DNA of 64,000 bases from Deltaproteobacteria bacterium (GCA_016875225.1 VGRW01000006.1:1-64000), one strand, 5' to 3'; numbered from the stretch's first letter, positions 7,365-16,784 are shown. The notes: generated by a model not told the origin, from the letters alone. Program-made: numbers and translations.

Positions 7365-9575
7365 CTAGAACTCGAAGTCTTCGGGGAGCTGCCAGAAACC
7401 GCGCAGCTCGGCGGCGTAGCCGGGCGATGCCGCGAGCGACGTGCGCCACATCTGCAGCACCGCGGGGTGCATGCCCTCGGAGGCCTGGATCTTGCGGCGC
7501 TCCGCGCTCCACCAGTCGCGAAACGGCACGCCGCGGCGCAGCCGCTCGCGGCGGATCTCGTCGCGGCGCGCCGCGGTCGCCTCCAGGTCGACCGTCCACT
7601 CGCCGCTCGCGGGATCCTGCGCCGCGATCACGCCGTGGACCTGTCGCGCGACCCACTCGCGCGTCCAGCCCTTCGACAGGTCCGCGCGCACGTGCTCCGG
7701 ATCGCGCTCGAGCGGATCGCCCTGCGCCTGCGCTCCCGAGATCGGGTGCACGACCACGTCGTACTCGTGCAGCGGCTCCGGGGTGACGAAGGGCGCCACG
7801 AGGTCGGGCTCCAGCGTCGTCGCGCGCAGGTGCACGGCGAGATCGGGTGCCTCCGGATCGCCGCGCTCGTGCACCAGCGGCAGGCGCGCGTCGATGCGCT
7901 CCTTCAGGTTCGTGCCGCTCGCGTAGCTCGGCCGGTCCGGCGCGGCGGGGTAGGCGCCGAACATCCCGTGGTTCGCGACGATCTTGCTGCGGATTCCCGC
8001 GCAGCCGCACTGGTAGCTGATGCCCGGCGTGTTCATGATCATCCAGACCGCCGTGTGGCCGAGCCCGCCGCGGAACTTCCCGTAGCCGCCGGAGTCGGGC
8101 TCGACGTTCCGCCCCAGGTAGAGCACCGGCTGATAGGACTCGCCGAACTCGGCGTTTCCGAAGTCCCCGTTCGGCGTGTAGATGCACCAGGCGCTGTTCT
8201 CGCCGTCGGCCATGCCGCGGGCGGGCGAGCCGTTGCTCGCCTGATCGAGCGCGAGCGCGGCCGAGAAATTGCCGTACTGGTCGGTGCCGACGAACTCGGC
8301 CGTCATGGTCGTGGCGGCGCCGGCGGCGACCTCCTCGACGTAGCCGCGCATGTAGTAGAGCCGCCCGAACGCCTCGTACAGCGAGCTCATCCACATCACC
8401 GCGGGCGCCCACGCCACGCCCGACGACGCGAAGTAGTTGGCCGGGAACGGATTCGCCCACGAGCCCTCGGGCGGGGTGTCGAGCGTCCACGCGGCCATCG
8501 GCCCGGAGTTGAACATGTCGAAGCCGACCACGTGCGAGTAGCCGTTCAGAAGCGCCGAGACGAGCGCCGTCGGCGTGATGTTCTCGCCGAACGGCACCCA
8601 GCCGCTCGCGCCCTGCAGCGACAAGCGCAGCCTCGCTTCCGCGTCGATCTCGAGCTCGAGCGGAAGATTGAACAGACAGTCGACGTCCTGCTCCGGCAGC
8701 AGCACGCGCTTGCCCGCCATCGCGAGGTCCTTGAAGTTCGACTTGCGCAGCCGGCCCGGGATCGCCTGTGTCTTCACGCGCATCACCGCGTAGCGGCGGC
8801 TGTCCTCGACGTACTCCTGGATCACGTCCCGGAAATAGTCGCGGCCGTACTTCTCGATCACCTCGAGCACGCGCTCGCGGATCGTGATGCAGCCGGCGAG
8901 CCGGCCGCGCGCGTCGCCCATCACCCAGTCGGGCGTGCGCACGCGCGAGCGGATGCGCATCTCGTACCAGGGGTAGAAGCGGTCCTTCGCGCCGATCTTC
9001 TCCATCGTGACGGGAACGCCGTCGCCGAAGACGCTCGGATTCATGAAGCCGATCGAGCCGGGCACGATGTAGCCCGCGTCGTTGGCGTGGCTCACCGCCG
9101 AGGCCCAGGCGACCAGCTCGCCGCGGTGGAAGATCGGGATCGCGGTGTCGAAGTCGACCGGATGGATGCCGCCGTAGTGCGGATCGTTGTTCTCGAACAC
9201 GTCGCCCGCGGCGATGCCGGGGTCCTCCTCGTAGCCGAGCTCGATCAGCGAGCGCACGAAGAGCGCGAGCAGTCCCGGGTGCGCGGTGATTCCGCGCGAG
9301 GTGCAGACGGCCTCGCCGGTGGGCAGGTGCAGCGCCCAGAGCGCGTCGCCGCCCTCGGTCGCGATCGGCGACGACGAGACCTTGCAGCCGACGGTCCAGC
9401 CGGTGTTGCAGATGTTCTGCAGGATCTGCCAGATCGCCTCGTAGCTGCCCGGGTTCTCCTGCTTGCGGCGCAGCTCGCGCAGGCCGAACAGGTGCCCGGT
9501 CTCCTTCAGCAGCCGGTCGTTCTCGACCAGCCGTCCATGGACCGGTCGCTCGGGATTCGGGACGCTCGCGTTCAT
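7365..9575 (-). CDS. acxB: Acetone carboxylase alpha-like subunit (hydantoinase B/HyuB family)
   Basis: 736 residues, against about 770 for acetone carboxylase alpha. This is the HyuB-fold, metal-containing subunit where carboxylation occurs. The motif NNDPHYGGIHPVD near residue 130 and a following VSHANDAG supply the His/Asp ligands typical of the family's metal site. I chose ATG 9575, which overlaps the acxA stop as ATGA and has AAAGGA upstream, over an in-frame codon further up at 9602. Order acxA-acxB-acxC equals that of Xanthobacter acx operons. Presence of a gamma-type subunit argues against 5-oxoprolinase or hydantoinase. Confidence 0.88.
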   Translation of the reverse strand: MNASVPNPERPVHGRLVENDRLLKETGHLFGLRELRRKQENPGSYEAIWQILQNICNTGWTVGCKVSSSPIATEGGDALWALHLPTGEAVCTSRGITAHPGLLALFVRSLIELGYEEDPGIAAGDVFENNDPHYGGIHPVDFDTAIPIFHRGELVAWASAVSHANDAGYIVPGSIGFMNPSVFGDGVPVTMEKIGAKDRFYPWYEMRIRSRVRTPDWVMGDARGRLAGCITIRERVLEVIEKYGRDYFRDVIQEYVEDSRRYAVMRVKTQAIPGRLRKSNFKDLAMAGKRVLLPEQDVDCLFNLPLELEIDAEARLRLSLQGASGWVPFGENITPTALVSALLNGYSHVVGFDMFNSGPMAAWTLDTPPEGSWANPFPANYFASSGVAWAPAVMWMSSLYEAFGRLYYMRGYVEEVAAGAATTMTAEFVGTDQYGNFSAALALDQASNGSPARGMADGENSAWCIYTPNGDFGNAEFGESYQPVLYLGRNVEPDSGGYGKFRGGLGHTAVWMIMNTPGISYQCGCAGIRSKIVANHGMFGAYPAAPDRPSYASGTNLKERIDARLPLVHERGDPEAPDLAVHLRATTLEPDLVAPFVTPEPLHEYDVVVHPISGAQAQGDPLERDPEHVRADLSKGWTREWVARQVHGVIAAQDPASGEWTVDLEATAARRDEIRRERLRRGVPFRDWWSAERRKIQASEGMHPAVLQMWRTSLAASPGYAAELRGFWQLPEDFEF

Positions 9576-11722
9576 CGGCGCGGATCCTTTCGCGACAGCC
9601 AATAGATTTCTCGCTCGTCGATCCGCAGGCTCCAGTCGGACGGCACGAACAGGGTGGTGTTAGGCGCCTCGATCACCGCCAGACCGTCGAGCCGGTTGCC
9701 GGCGCGCAGCTCGCTCATCTCGTAGATCTCTGCCTGCTGCCAGCGACCCTTCTCGAAGACCTGCCGCGATCCCTTGCTCGCCTGCCGCCGCGGCTCGGCC
9801 GCCTCGAGCTCGTGCAGGACGAGCCGCGGCTTCACGGTGTCGACCTGCGCGATCACGCTGACCTCGCTGATCTGGTAGGTGGGCGAGGCGGGCCGGCCCG
9901 CGAGCGTGAACATGCGCGCGAAGGTCTCCTCGAAGCGCGAGAGGAGCTTGCGCACGTCCGACGCGTCGGCCAGGCGCGGGACCGGCGACTCGACCTCGAC
10001 GTCCTCGAGCAGGCCGAAGTAGCGCAGGTAGGCGATCCGCCGCAGCGAGATCTGCTCGCGCCCGAAGCCCTCGGCGAGCAGCTCCTCGAAGAGCTCGGCC
10101 GCCAGCGAGTCCCACGCCGCGCCGACCGGCGCCGCCGCGCGCATCAGCGCCGCATCGTCGGCGCCTGGCGGGATCACGCCCGACACACTTCGGTGGCGGC
10201 GGTGGGCGTAGTCCATGCACGCGCCTCCCCAGGCCGAGAACGCCCCCGCGTGCGGCACGGTGCAGATCGCCTTCCAGGGCGTGTCCCCCGCGTAGCCGAG
10301 CAGATGCAGCGGGCCGCCGCCGCCGTAGCCGAGCAGCGTGTAGTCGCGCACGTCGCGGCCGACCATCAGGCTGCGCACCAGGTGCTCGTGCATGGTCACG
10401 TTGATCAGGTGCAGGCACTGCTCGGCGGCGACGTACGGGTCCAGACCGAGCGGCTTTGCCACGTGGCGCTCGAAGCTCTCGAGCGACTTCTTCGGGTACA
10501 CCTTCACGCGACCGCCGAGGTAGTAGTCCGGATTCAGGATCCCGAGCAGCAGGTTGCAATCGTTCACCGTCGGGATCTCGTTTCCCGTGTCCTGGAAGAC
10601 CGGCCCCGGCATTCCCCCGGCGCTATCGGGCCCGAGCTTGATCCGGCGCGTCTGTGGATCGAGCCGGATGTACGTTCCGGTGCCCGCGCCGATCGAGCGG
10701 ATGTCGAGCATCGGCACGTTCACGTACATCTGCTGGAACGGCGGCTGGCGGTCGATCGGCAGCATTCCCGCGCTGATCGCCGCCGCGTCGAAGCTCGTTC
10801 CGCCGACGTCGGAGCAGACGACGTCGGAGACGCCGATCGTGTTCGCGAGATAGCTCGCGCCCATCAGGCCGCCGACCGGGCCCGACATGACGGTCTCGAA
10901 GAGGCGCGGATAGCGGATGTTCGTGATGCCCCCGTAGGAGAGCACCGTCTTGAGCGAACGGCGGTAGCCGAGCGCCTGGAGCTTTCGCTCGACGCCGAAG
11001 AGCTGCTCGCGCGCCGGCGCGGTCGCGTAGGCCTGGATCACGGTGGAGTTGGCGCGCGAGATCTCGCGCGCGGTGGGCGCGACGTCGCTCGAGACGGCCA
11101 GCGGAATCTCCCGGCCGCGCTCGCGCATCACGCGGCGCGCGATCTCGGCCGCCCGCTGCTCGTGCGCGGGATTGGTGAAGGAGAACAGGAAGACGATCGC
11201 CAGCGACTCGATCCCGAGGTCGAGCAGCTCCGCCACGCCGCGCTCGACCTCGTGCTCGTAGAGCGGGATGACCGGCTTCCCGAACAGGTCGATGCGCTCC
11301 GTCACCCCGCGCGTCAGCCGCCGCGGCACCAGCGGCTCGCGGTGCTTGCGGTACTGCATGTGCGTGATCTCGGGCCAGTGGTAGCCGATGAAGCTCTGCG
11401 AGCCGCGACCTTGGACGATCAGATCCTCGAAGCCGCGCGTCACGATCAGGCCGGTCTCGAGTCCGGACAGATTGATCAGCGCGTTCAACATCGAGGTGCC
11501 GGTGTAGATCGCGGTCTCGACGTCGGCGGCGAAGCCGGCGCCGTCGCGGGCCAGGTCGAGGCCGAGATAGCCCAGCGCCTCGTCGAGCGACTCCATGAAG
11601 CCGATGCTCTCGTCGTGCGGGGTCGTCGGGGCCTTGCCGATCACGCAGCGCCCCGTCTCGTCGACGACGATCACGTCGGTCATCGTGCCGCCGGCGTCGC
11701 AGGCCACGAGATACCGAGGCAT
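9572..11722 (-). CDS. acxA: Acetone carboxylase beta-like subunit (HyuA family ATPase)
   Basis: 716 residues, nearly identical in length to acetone carboxylase beta (~717). It is an ASKHA-fold HyuA protein, which in acetone carboxylase phosphorylates bicarbonate and the ketone enol using ATP. Visible motifs are the N-terminal phosphate loop VACDAGGTMTDVIVVDE, IGAGTGTYIRLD (family: SIGAGGGSIA), CSDVGGTSFDAA, and YGGGGPLHLLGYAG. The ATG at 11722 has AGGAG upstream. First gene of the operon; a 45-bp gap separates it from the co-oriented coxG-like gene. No clear sigma-54 promoter, which controls acx in Xanthobacter, was seen. Confidence 0.88.
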   Translation of the reverse strand: MPRYLVACDAGGTMTDVIVVDETGRCVIGKAPTTPHDESIGFMESLDEALGYLGLDLARDGAGFAADVETAIYTGTSMLNALINLSGLETGLIVTRGFEDLIVQGRGSQSFIGYHWPEITHMQYRKHREPLVPRRLTRGVTERIDLFGKPVIPLYEHEVERGVAELLDLGIESLAIVFLFSFTNPAHEQRAAEIARRVMRERGREIPLAVSSDVAPTAREISRANSTVIQAYATAPAREQLFGVERKLQALGYRRSLKTVLSYGGITNIRYPRLFETVMSGPVGGLMGASYLANTIGVSDVVCSDVGGTSFDAAAISAGMLPIDRQPPFQQMYVNVPMLDIRSIGAGTGTYIRLDPQTRRIKLGPDSAGGMPGPVFQDTGNEIPTVNDCNLLLGILNPDYYLGGRVKVYPKKSLESFERHVAKPLGLDPYVAAEQCLHLINVTMHEHLVRSLMVGRDVRDYTLLGYGGGGPLHLLGYAGDTPWKAICTVPHAGAFSAWGGACMDYAHRRHRSVSGVIPPGADDAALMRAAAPVGAAWDSLAAELFEELLAEGFGREQISLRRIAYLRYFGLLEDVEVESPVPRLADASDVRKLLSRFEETFARMFTLAGRPASPTYQISEVSVIAQVDTVKPRLVLHELEAAEPRRQASKGSRQVFEKGRWQQAEIYEMSELRAGNRLDGLAVIEAPNTTLFVPSDWSLRIDEREIYWLSRKDPRR

Positions 11723-11767
11723 CCGGAACTCCTGTCTCGTTTCGAATTCTACGCTTCGTCGCTTCGC

Positions 11768-12331
11768 TCAGGCGCCCGTTCTACCCAGCAGCGCTCGGAA
11801 CAGCGCGGCGATCCGCTGCCATGCCGTGCGAAGCAGCAGCGGCAGGACGCGCAGGGTTTCCTCTCGCGGCGGCGGCGCCGCCGCCTCGAGCTGCGCGCGC
11901 ACGCGCGCGGCGAACTCCGCGAAGAGCTGCCGCGCCACGCCCTCGATCATTCCGCGGCCGAGCTGCACGATCCGGCCGGAGAGATCGATGCTGGCCTCGG
12001 TCTGCACCTCGGTCCCGCCGCCGGGACGCGCGCGCAGCCGGCTCGAGACCGTGCCGAGCGCGGATCCGCCGCCCGGCTCGCGTCCCTCGGCGAGCATCTC
12101 GACCTCGCGCGCGCTCTCGTCGACGCGAACCAGCCGCACCTGGCCGCGGTAGCTCGCGGTGATCGCGCCGACGCGGAGCTTCACGCTGCCGCGGAACGTG
12201 CGGTCGTCGAGGGCCTCTTCCATCGTGGCCCCCGGCAGACAAGCCGCGACCGAGCGGGGGTCCAGCATGAAGCGCCAGACGTCTTCGAGCGCGGCCGCGA
12301 CCTCGAACGACTCCGCTAGCGCGATCGCCAT
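11768..12331 (-). CDS. CoxG-like SRPBCC-domain protein
   Basis: 187 residues. N-terminal SRPBCC (polyketide cyclase/CoxG) domain: ESFEVAAALEDVWRFMLDP, ACLPGATMEEAL, FRGSVKLRVGAITASYRG. The C-terminal ~40 residues are proline- and arginine-rich with a possible amphipathic tail (VLPLLLRTAWQRIAALFRALL), which in CoxG attaches the protein to the membrane. CoxG recruits aerobic CO dehydrogenase to the membrane and can bind quinone; here it stands apart from coxMSL and is divergent to the EtfD-like oxidoreductase. Its upstream region holds a clear TTGACT/TAAGCT promoter with an operator in the spacer. Confidence 0.82.
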   Translation of the reverse strand: MAIALAESFEVAAALEDVWRFMLDPRSVAACLPGATMEEALDDRTFRGSVKLRVGAITASYRGQVRLVRVDESAREVEMLAEGREPGGGSALGTVSSRLRARPGGGTEVQTEASIDLSGRIVQLGRGMIEGVARQLFAEFAARVRAQLEAAAPPPREETLRVLPLLLRTAWQRIAALFRALLGRTGA

Positions 12332-12390
12332 CTGCTCGCGCCAATTCCGGACTCGTCGCCGCCGGCCGGATCCCGTACCCTCACGGGGCT

Positions 12391-12418
12391 AGCTTACTCA
12401 TGAGTCAGTCGAAGTCAA
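12391..12418 (-). promoter_or_regulatory. Promoter with embedded inverted-repeat operator (CoxG/EtfD intergenic)
   Basis: On the minus strand the -35 is TTGACT (12418-12413) and the -10 is TAAGCT (12396-12391), 16 bp apart. The spacer and the first -10 bases contain CTGACTCATGAGTAAG (12408-12393), a near-perfect palindrome. The identical architecture, with the same 4-bp offset between -35 and palindrome, occurs upstream of the TetR gene (45892-45919). It points toward the CoxG-like gene but lies only 46-73 bp upstream of the EtfD-like TTG start, so a bound repressor could affect both. Confidence 0.7.
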
Positions 12419-12463
12419 CCAATTCGTGCGCCGCGCTCGAGCGGCGGGCGGAACGGAGCCGCG

Positions 12464-14473
12464 TTGCCCACCCGTGAGATCTACTGGAACGTCGTCGGCG
12501 AGGCGCTGATCTATCCGTTCGCGCTGCTCGCGCTGCTGCTCTTCGCGCGCGGGGTCGCTCGGCGGTACGCGCTGTGGCGGAGCGGCCGGCCGCAGGCCCG
12601 CTTCGACCGGCCGCTGCTGCGGCTTCGCGGGCTCCTCGTCGAGGTGTTCGGCGGACGGCGGCAGCTGCGCGATCCGCTCGCGGGCGGCGCGCATCTGCTG
12701 ATCCTCTACGGATTCTGCGCCGAGCTGATCGCCACATCGCTGATCTCGCTCCAGGACTGGAGCGGGGTGCACTTCCTCGAGGGACGCTTCTATCTGGGCT
12801 ATTCGCTCTTCGCCGACCTGTTCGGGATCGCGGGACTGATCGGCGTCGGGATGGCGGTCTGGCGGCGCGCGTTCCTGCGCCCCGCGCACCTGCACACGGT
12901 CTTCGACGACTGGCTGGCGCTCGCGCTGCTCGGGCTCGTTTTCGCGCAGGGCTTCGCGATCGAAGGCGCGCGGATCGCGGTGACCGAGCTCGAGTCGCAG
13001 CCAGGTCTCGCGATCTGGTCGCCCGGCGGCTACGCGGTCGCGCTGCTGCTTCGGCCGCTCTCGGACACCTCGCTCCTGCTCCTGCACCGCGCGCTCTGGT
13101 GGGTGCACGCGCTGACCGCGTTCGGCTTCATCGGCTACGTGGCGTACGGAAAGCTCGAGCACATCGCCTACGGCCTCGCGAACGTCTTCACGCGCAATCT
13201 GGCTCCCTCGGGAAAGCTCGCGCACTTCGACATCGAGGCCGCGCTCGACGCGGATCCGGAATCCGTCGCCGAGCTCGGCGTCGGGCGCATCGGCGCCTTC
13301 ACCTGGAAGGATCTGCTCGATCTGGACGCCTGCACGAACTGCGGTCGCTGCGAATCCGTCTGCCCGGCGCACCAGAGCGGCGTGGCGCTGAGCCCCCGCA
13401 AGCTGATCCGCGACCTGAAGGACCATCTGAGCCAGCCTGGCACGCGCCCGCTCGTCGGCGACGGCCGCGACGGCGCGCCGCTTCCCGCCGTGCTCGAGGC
13501 CGAGGTCTGGGGCTGCCGTACCTGCGGCGCCTGTCAGCAGGAGTGTCCGGTCCTGATCGAGCACGTGCCGAAGCTCGTCGATCTGCGCCGTCACCTGGTC
13601 ATGACCGAGGCGAGGATGCCGGAGCCGCTGCAGCAGATGCTGCGAAGCGTGGACGAGCGGATGCACCCCTGGGCGGGATCGGGGCGGGATCGCGAGCACT
13701 GGTTCGCCGACCTGGATCTGAAGGTCTTCGGCCGTGGCGACACCGCGGAGTACCTGTTCTGGGTCGGCTGCACCGGCGCGATGGTCGACCGCAACGTCGC
13801 GGTCACGCGCGCGACGGCGAAGGTGCTCACGGCTGGTGGCGTCGACTTCGCGGTGCTCGGAGCGGAGGAGGCGTGCAGCGGCGACCCCGCACGGCGGACC
13901 GGCAGCGAGCTCGGCTTCCAGACCTGCGCCAAGACGAACATCGAGACGTTCGCGCGCTACGGCGTGCGCAAGATCATCACCACCTGCCCGCACTGCTTCA
14001 ACACGCTGCGCAACGAGTACCCCGATTTCGACGGCCACTACGAGGTGATCCACCACAGCGTGCTGATCGAGCAGCTGATCCGGGATGGACGCCTGCCGCT
14101 GCGCCGGGAGCTCGAGTCCGTCACGTACCACGATCCGTGCTACCTCGGCCGACACAACGGCGTGTACGACGCGCCGCGAAACGTCGTGGCGGCGCTCGCG
14201 CGGCCGGGCGCGATGCGCGAGCTCGAGCCGGGTGGATCGCGCTCGCGCTGCTGCGGGGCGGGCGGCGGCTACGCCTGGATGGACGACTCGCCGGAGACCC
14301 GCATCAACCACACGCGGATCGAAGACGTGCTGGCCAGCGGCGCCACGACTGCCGCGGTCGGCTGCCCGTTCTGCCTGCAGATGTTCGACGACGGCCTGCG
14401 CGCTCGCGATCCCGCCGGGGGGATCCGCGCGGCGGACCTGGCCGAGCTCGTGGCCGAGGCGCTCGAGAACTGA
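12464..14473 (+). CDS. EtfD-like membrane Fe-S oxidoreductase (ETF:menaquinone type)
   Basis: 669 residues. N-terminal ~230 residues carry about five hydrophobic helices of nitrate-reductase-gamma type. Two [4Fe-4S] ferredoxin motifs follow: CTNCGRCESVCP near residue 292 and CRTCGACQQECPVL near 350. Two CCG (heterodisulfide-reductase B-like) domains close the protein, with TTCPHCFNTL, HDPCYLGRHNGVYD and SRCCGAGGGYAW. This layout matches EtfD (Mycobacterium Rv0338c), which passes electrons from electron-transfer flavoprotein to menaquinone during beta-oxidation. A TTG start has GGAG 7 nt upstream. No etfAB genes are in the window. Confidence 0.82.
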   Translation: MPTREIYWNVVGEALIYPFALLALLLFARGVARRYALWRSGRPQARFDRPLLRLRGLLVEVFGGRRQLRDPLAGGAHLLILYGFCAELIATSLISLQDWSGVHFLEGRFYLGYSLFADLFGIAGLIGVGMAVWRRAFLRPAHLHTVFDDWLALALLGLVFAQGFAIEGARIAVTELESQPGLAIWSPGGYAVALLLRPLSDTSLLLLHRALWWVHALTAFGFIGYVAYGKLEHIAYGLANVFTRNLAPSGKLAHFDIEAALDADPESVAELGVGRIGAFTWKDLLDLDACTNCGRCESVCPAHQSGVALSPRKLIRDLKDHLSQPGTRPLVGDGRDGAPLPAVLEAEVWGCRTCGACQQECPVLIEHVPKLVDLRRHLVMTEARMPEPLQQMLRSVDERMHPWAGSGRDREHWFADLDLKVFGRGDTAEYLFWVGCTGAMVDRNVAVTRATAKVLTAGGVDFAVLGAEEACSGDPARRTGSELGFQTCAKTNIETFARYGVRKIITTCPHCFNTLRNEYPDFDGHYEVIHHSVLIEQLIRDGRLPLRRELESVTYHDPCYLGRHNGVYDAPRNVVAALARPGAMRELEPGGSRSRCCGAGGGYAWMDDSPETRINHTRIEDVLASGATTAAVGCPFCLQMFDDGLRARDPAGGIRAADLAELVAEALEN

Positions 14474-14551
14474 GCCTGGACTCGCGCGATCGATCGAGGG
14501 CACCATCCCGGCAGGCGCGAAGCGATCGACGTGCGGACTGAGGAGCGGAGC

Positions 14552-15328
14552 ATGGCGGGCCCACTGGACCTGACCGGCCGGGTCGTGATCGTCACCGGCG
14601 GGACGCGCGGGATCGGTCGCGGCATCGCCCGGCGTTTTCTCGAAGCGGGTGCCGAGGTCCTGGTCTGCGGCAGAAGCGACGTGGACGAGCTTCCCGCCGC
14701 CGGCTCGCGCCGCGCGCACTTCGCCCGCGCGGACGTGCGCGAGGTCGAGCAGATCGAGTCGGTGATCGGCCTGGCGCTGCAGCGCTTCGCGCGGATCGAC
14801 GTGCTGGTGAACAACGCCGGCGGCTCGCCCCCGGCGGCGGCTGCCACCGCCTCGCCCCGCTTCTCGGAAGCGATCATCCGCCTGAACCTGATCGCGCCGC
14901 TCCACTTCGCGCAAGCCGCAAACGCGGTGATGCAGAAGCAGGAGCAGGGCGGCTCGATCATCAACATCGCGAGCGTGAGCGGAGTGCGGCCCTCCCCCGG
15001 AACGGCCGCGTACGGCGCGGCCAAGGCGGGCCTGCTGAACCTGACCCGGACGCTCGCGGTGGAATGGGCCCCGAGAGTCCGCGTGAACGCGATCACGGTC
15101 GGCATGATCCAGACCGAGCAGGCCGATCTGCACTATGGCGACGCGCGCGGGATCGCCGCGGTCGCCGCCACCGTTCCGCTGGGCCGGCTCGGCCGACCCG
15201 AGGATGTCGGCAACGCCTGCCTGTTCCTCGCCTCGAACCTTGCGGGCTACGTCTCCGGCTCGGCGCTCGAGCTGCACGGCGGCGGCGAGCGGCCCGCGTT
15301 CCTGGGCGCGTCCAACACCGGGAAGTGA
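14552..15328 (+). CDS. Short-chain dehydrogenase/reductase
   Basis: 258 residues. Classical SDR: NAD(P)-binding TGGTRGIGRG near residue 17, NNAGG, catalytic Ser in IINIASVSG, and YGAAKAG (Tyr-x3-Lys). The C-terminus LFLASNLAGYVSGSALELHGG fits the 3-oxoacyl reductase/hydroxyacyl dehydrogenase subgroup. ATG 14552 has GGAGCGGAG just upstream; an in-frame GTG at 14531 is less likely. It follows the EtfD-like gene by 78 bp. Probably oxidises a 3-hydroxyacyl-CoA or steroid hydroxyl; substrate unknown. Confidence 0.88.
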   Translation: MAGPLDLTGRVVIVTGGTRGIGRGIARRFLEAGAEVLVCGRSDVDELPAAGSRRAHFARADVREVEQIESVIGLALQRFARIDVLVNNAGGSPPAAAATASPRFSEAIIRLNLIAPLHFAQAANAVMQKQEQGGSIINIASVSGVRPSPGTAAYGAAKAGLLNLTRTLAVEWAPRVRVNAITVGMIQTEQADLHYGDARGIAAVAATVPLGRLGRPEDVGNACLFLASNLAGYVSGSALELHGGGERPAFLGASNTGK

Positions 15329-15335
15329 CGCGGGA

Positions 15336-16739
15336 TCAAGACTCCGCGGTCGCGCGGAAGATCTCGACGCCGTCGCGAAACGTCGCGACCACCTTCGATT
15401 GCGCGAGCTCGCACCGCACCTGCGACCACGGCCGTTCGAGCAGGCAGAGGTCGGCCCGCGCGCCCGGCTCGACCCGGCGCGGTCGCGATCCCGGCGCCGT
15501 CGCGGACGAGGTGAACAGGCCGAGCGCCCGCTCCGGCGAGAGCCGCTCGTCGGGTCCGAGCACGGCGCCGAAACGGGTGCGCCGATCGACCGCGGCTTGC
15601 ATGGCAAGCCACGGATCGGGCTCGCCGAAGGGCGCGTCGGTTCCGGCGCCGAGCGGGACGCCCGCGTCCAGCAGTCCGCGAAGCCGGTACAGCCACGGGC
15701 GATCGTCGGGCTCGACGTCGACGCGGTAGGCGTCGCCGCGCTCCCAGACCAGCCCCGGCTGGGTCACGACCGCGACCGGCAGCTCCGCGAGCAGGTGTGC
15801 TGCATCGGGCGGGCAGACCGACGCGTGCTCGATCCGGTCGCCCTCGCGCGCGCCCGAAGCTCGGAGCGCGCCCGCCGCGAGCACGAGCTCCGCGAGCGTG
15901 ACGCAGTGGATCGCGGCCGCTCGCCCGGCCTCGTGCGCGCGCGCGATCCGAGCCGCGAGCTCGTCCATGGCCGGCAGCTCGCGCTCGTCGAGCACGAGCT
16001 TCACGGCTCCGCGTTCGACCGAGCCGTGCGCGGGGTCGGGCAGGTCGGGCGTGCCCATCACGACGAGCCGCTGCAGCAGCTCGCCTGCGTCGGACGCCCG
16101 CACGAACGCGCGCAGCTCGGCGCCCGAGTTGCCCGCGGTCGCGTCGGTGAGTCCGGTGACTCCGCGCGAGGCGAGTCGCCGGCTCACGTCGGCCAGGCTC
16201 GGCCAGCCGCCGTCGCGGAGCCGCTCGCGAAGCCAGCCGTCGAGCCGGAACAGCCGCCCCGTCGCGCGCCCCGACGCGTCGCGTTCGACGCCGGGCGGCC
16301 CGAGCTCCAGGTCGAGCCCGAGCCGCTCCACTCCTCGCGAGTTCAGCAGCCAGGCCGAACCCGTGCGGTGTTGGATTCGGATCGGCCGATCCGCGACGAG
16401 CGCGTCGAGCCGATCGCGATCGAGATCGCCGGCGACCGACTCGTGGTAGCCGACGCCGCGAATCCAGTCGCCGCCCGACGCCCCACGCAGCGCGAGTGCG
16501 AGCTGCTCCGCGCCGCTCACCTGCGGGGGGCCGCAGCGGACCGAGCCCATGGCGGCGGCGAGCGCGGAGAGGTGCAGATGGTGGTCGTGCAGGCCGGGAA
16601 GCAGCGCGCCGCCTGCCGCGTCGAGCACGTCCTCGCCGGCGAGCGGCGCGAGATCGCGGCCGATCGCCTCGATGCGGCGATTCGCGAGGCGCACGGCGAG
16701 CGGAGCCACGCCCTCGACCTCGGCGCGCGTGATCAGCAT
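15336..16739 (-). CDS. YtcJ-like metal-dependent amidohydrolase
   Basis: 467 residues. TIM-barrel amidohydrolase of the YtcJ/amidohydrolase_3 type: metal-ligand motif PGLHDHHLHL near residue 48, AAIHCVTLAEL near 265, DRIEHASV near 297 and GAGTDAPF near 370. Such enzymes hydrolyse amide, urethane or ester bonds, and some YtcJ relatives act on N-formyl or aryl substrates. It is convergent with the SDR (7-bp gap) and divergent from the ligase operon at 16829. No neighbour identifies the substrate. Confidence 0.83.
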   Translation of the reverse strand: MLITRAEVEGVAPLAVRLANRRIEAIGRDLAPLAGEDVLDAAGGALLPGLHDHHLHLSALAAAMGSVRCGPPQVSGAEQLALALRGASGGDWIRGVGYHESVAGDLDRDRLDALVADRPIRIQHRTGSAWLLNSRGVERLGLDLELGPPGVERDASGRATGRLFRLDGWLRERLRDGGWPSLADVSRRLASRGVTGLTDATAGNSGAELRAFVRASDAGELLQRLVVMGTPDLPDPAHGSVERGAVKLVLDERELPAMDELAARIARAHEAGRAAAIHCVTLAELVLAAGALRASGAREGDRIEHASVCPPDAAHLLAELPVAVVTQPGLVWERGDAYRVDVEPDDRPWLYRLRGLLDAGVPLGAGTDAPFGEPDPWLAMQAAVDRRTRFGAVLGPDERLSPERALGLFTSSATAPGSRPRRVEPGARADLCLLERPWSQVRCELAQSKVVATFRDGVEIFRATAES

Positions 16740-16770
16740 CTGGACCGACCGGCGATCGCGCGCGCTCGAG

Positions 16771-16784
16771 TCATCTCGAGATGA
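16771..16784. promoter_or_regulatory. 14-bp perfect palindrome in divergent promoter region
   Basis: TCATCTCGAGATGA is a perfect inverted repeat in the 89-bp space between the amidohydrolase (ATG 16739, minus) and the small protein/ligase operon (ATG 16829, plus). Its position suits an operator acting on both transcripts. It differs from the CTGACTCNNGAGTRAG motif seen elsewhere, so a different regulator is implied. Confidence 0.45.

Noticed and set aside
9812-12319. 835-residue open frame on the plus strand
   Set aside because: It is antisense to the acxA and coxG-like genes, rich in Arg, Ala and Gly, and has no motif. High GC leaves the complementary frame open.
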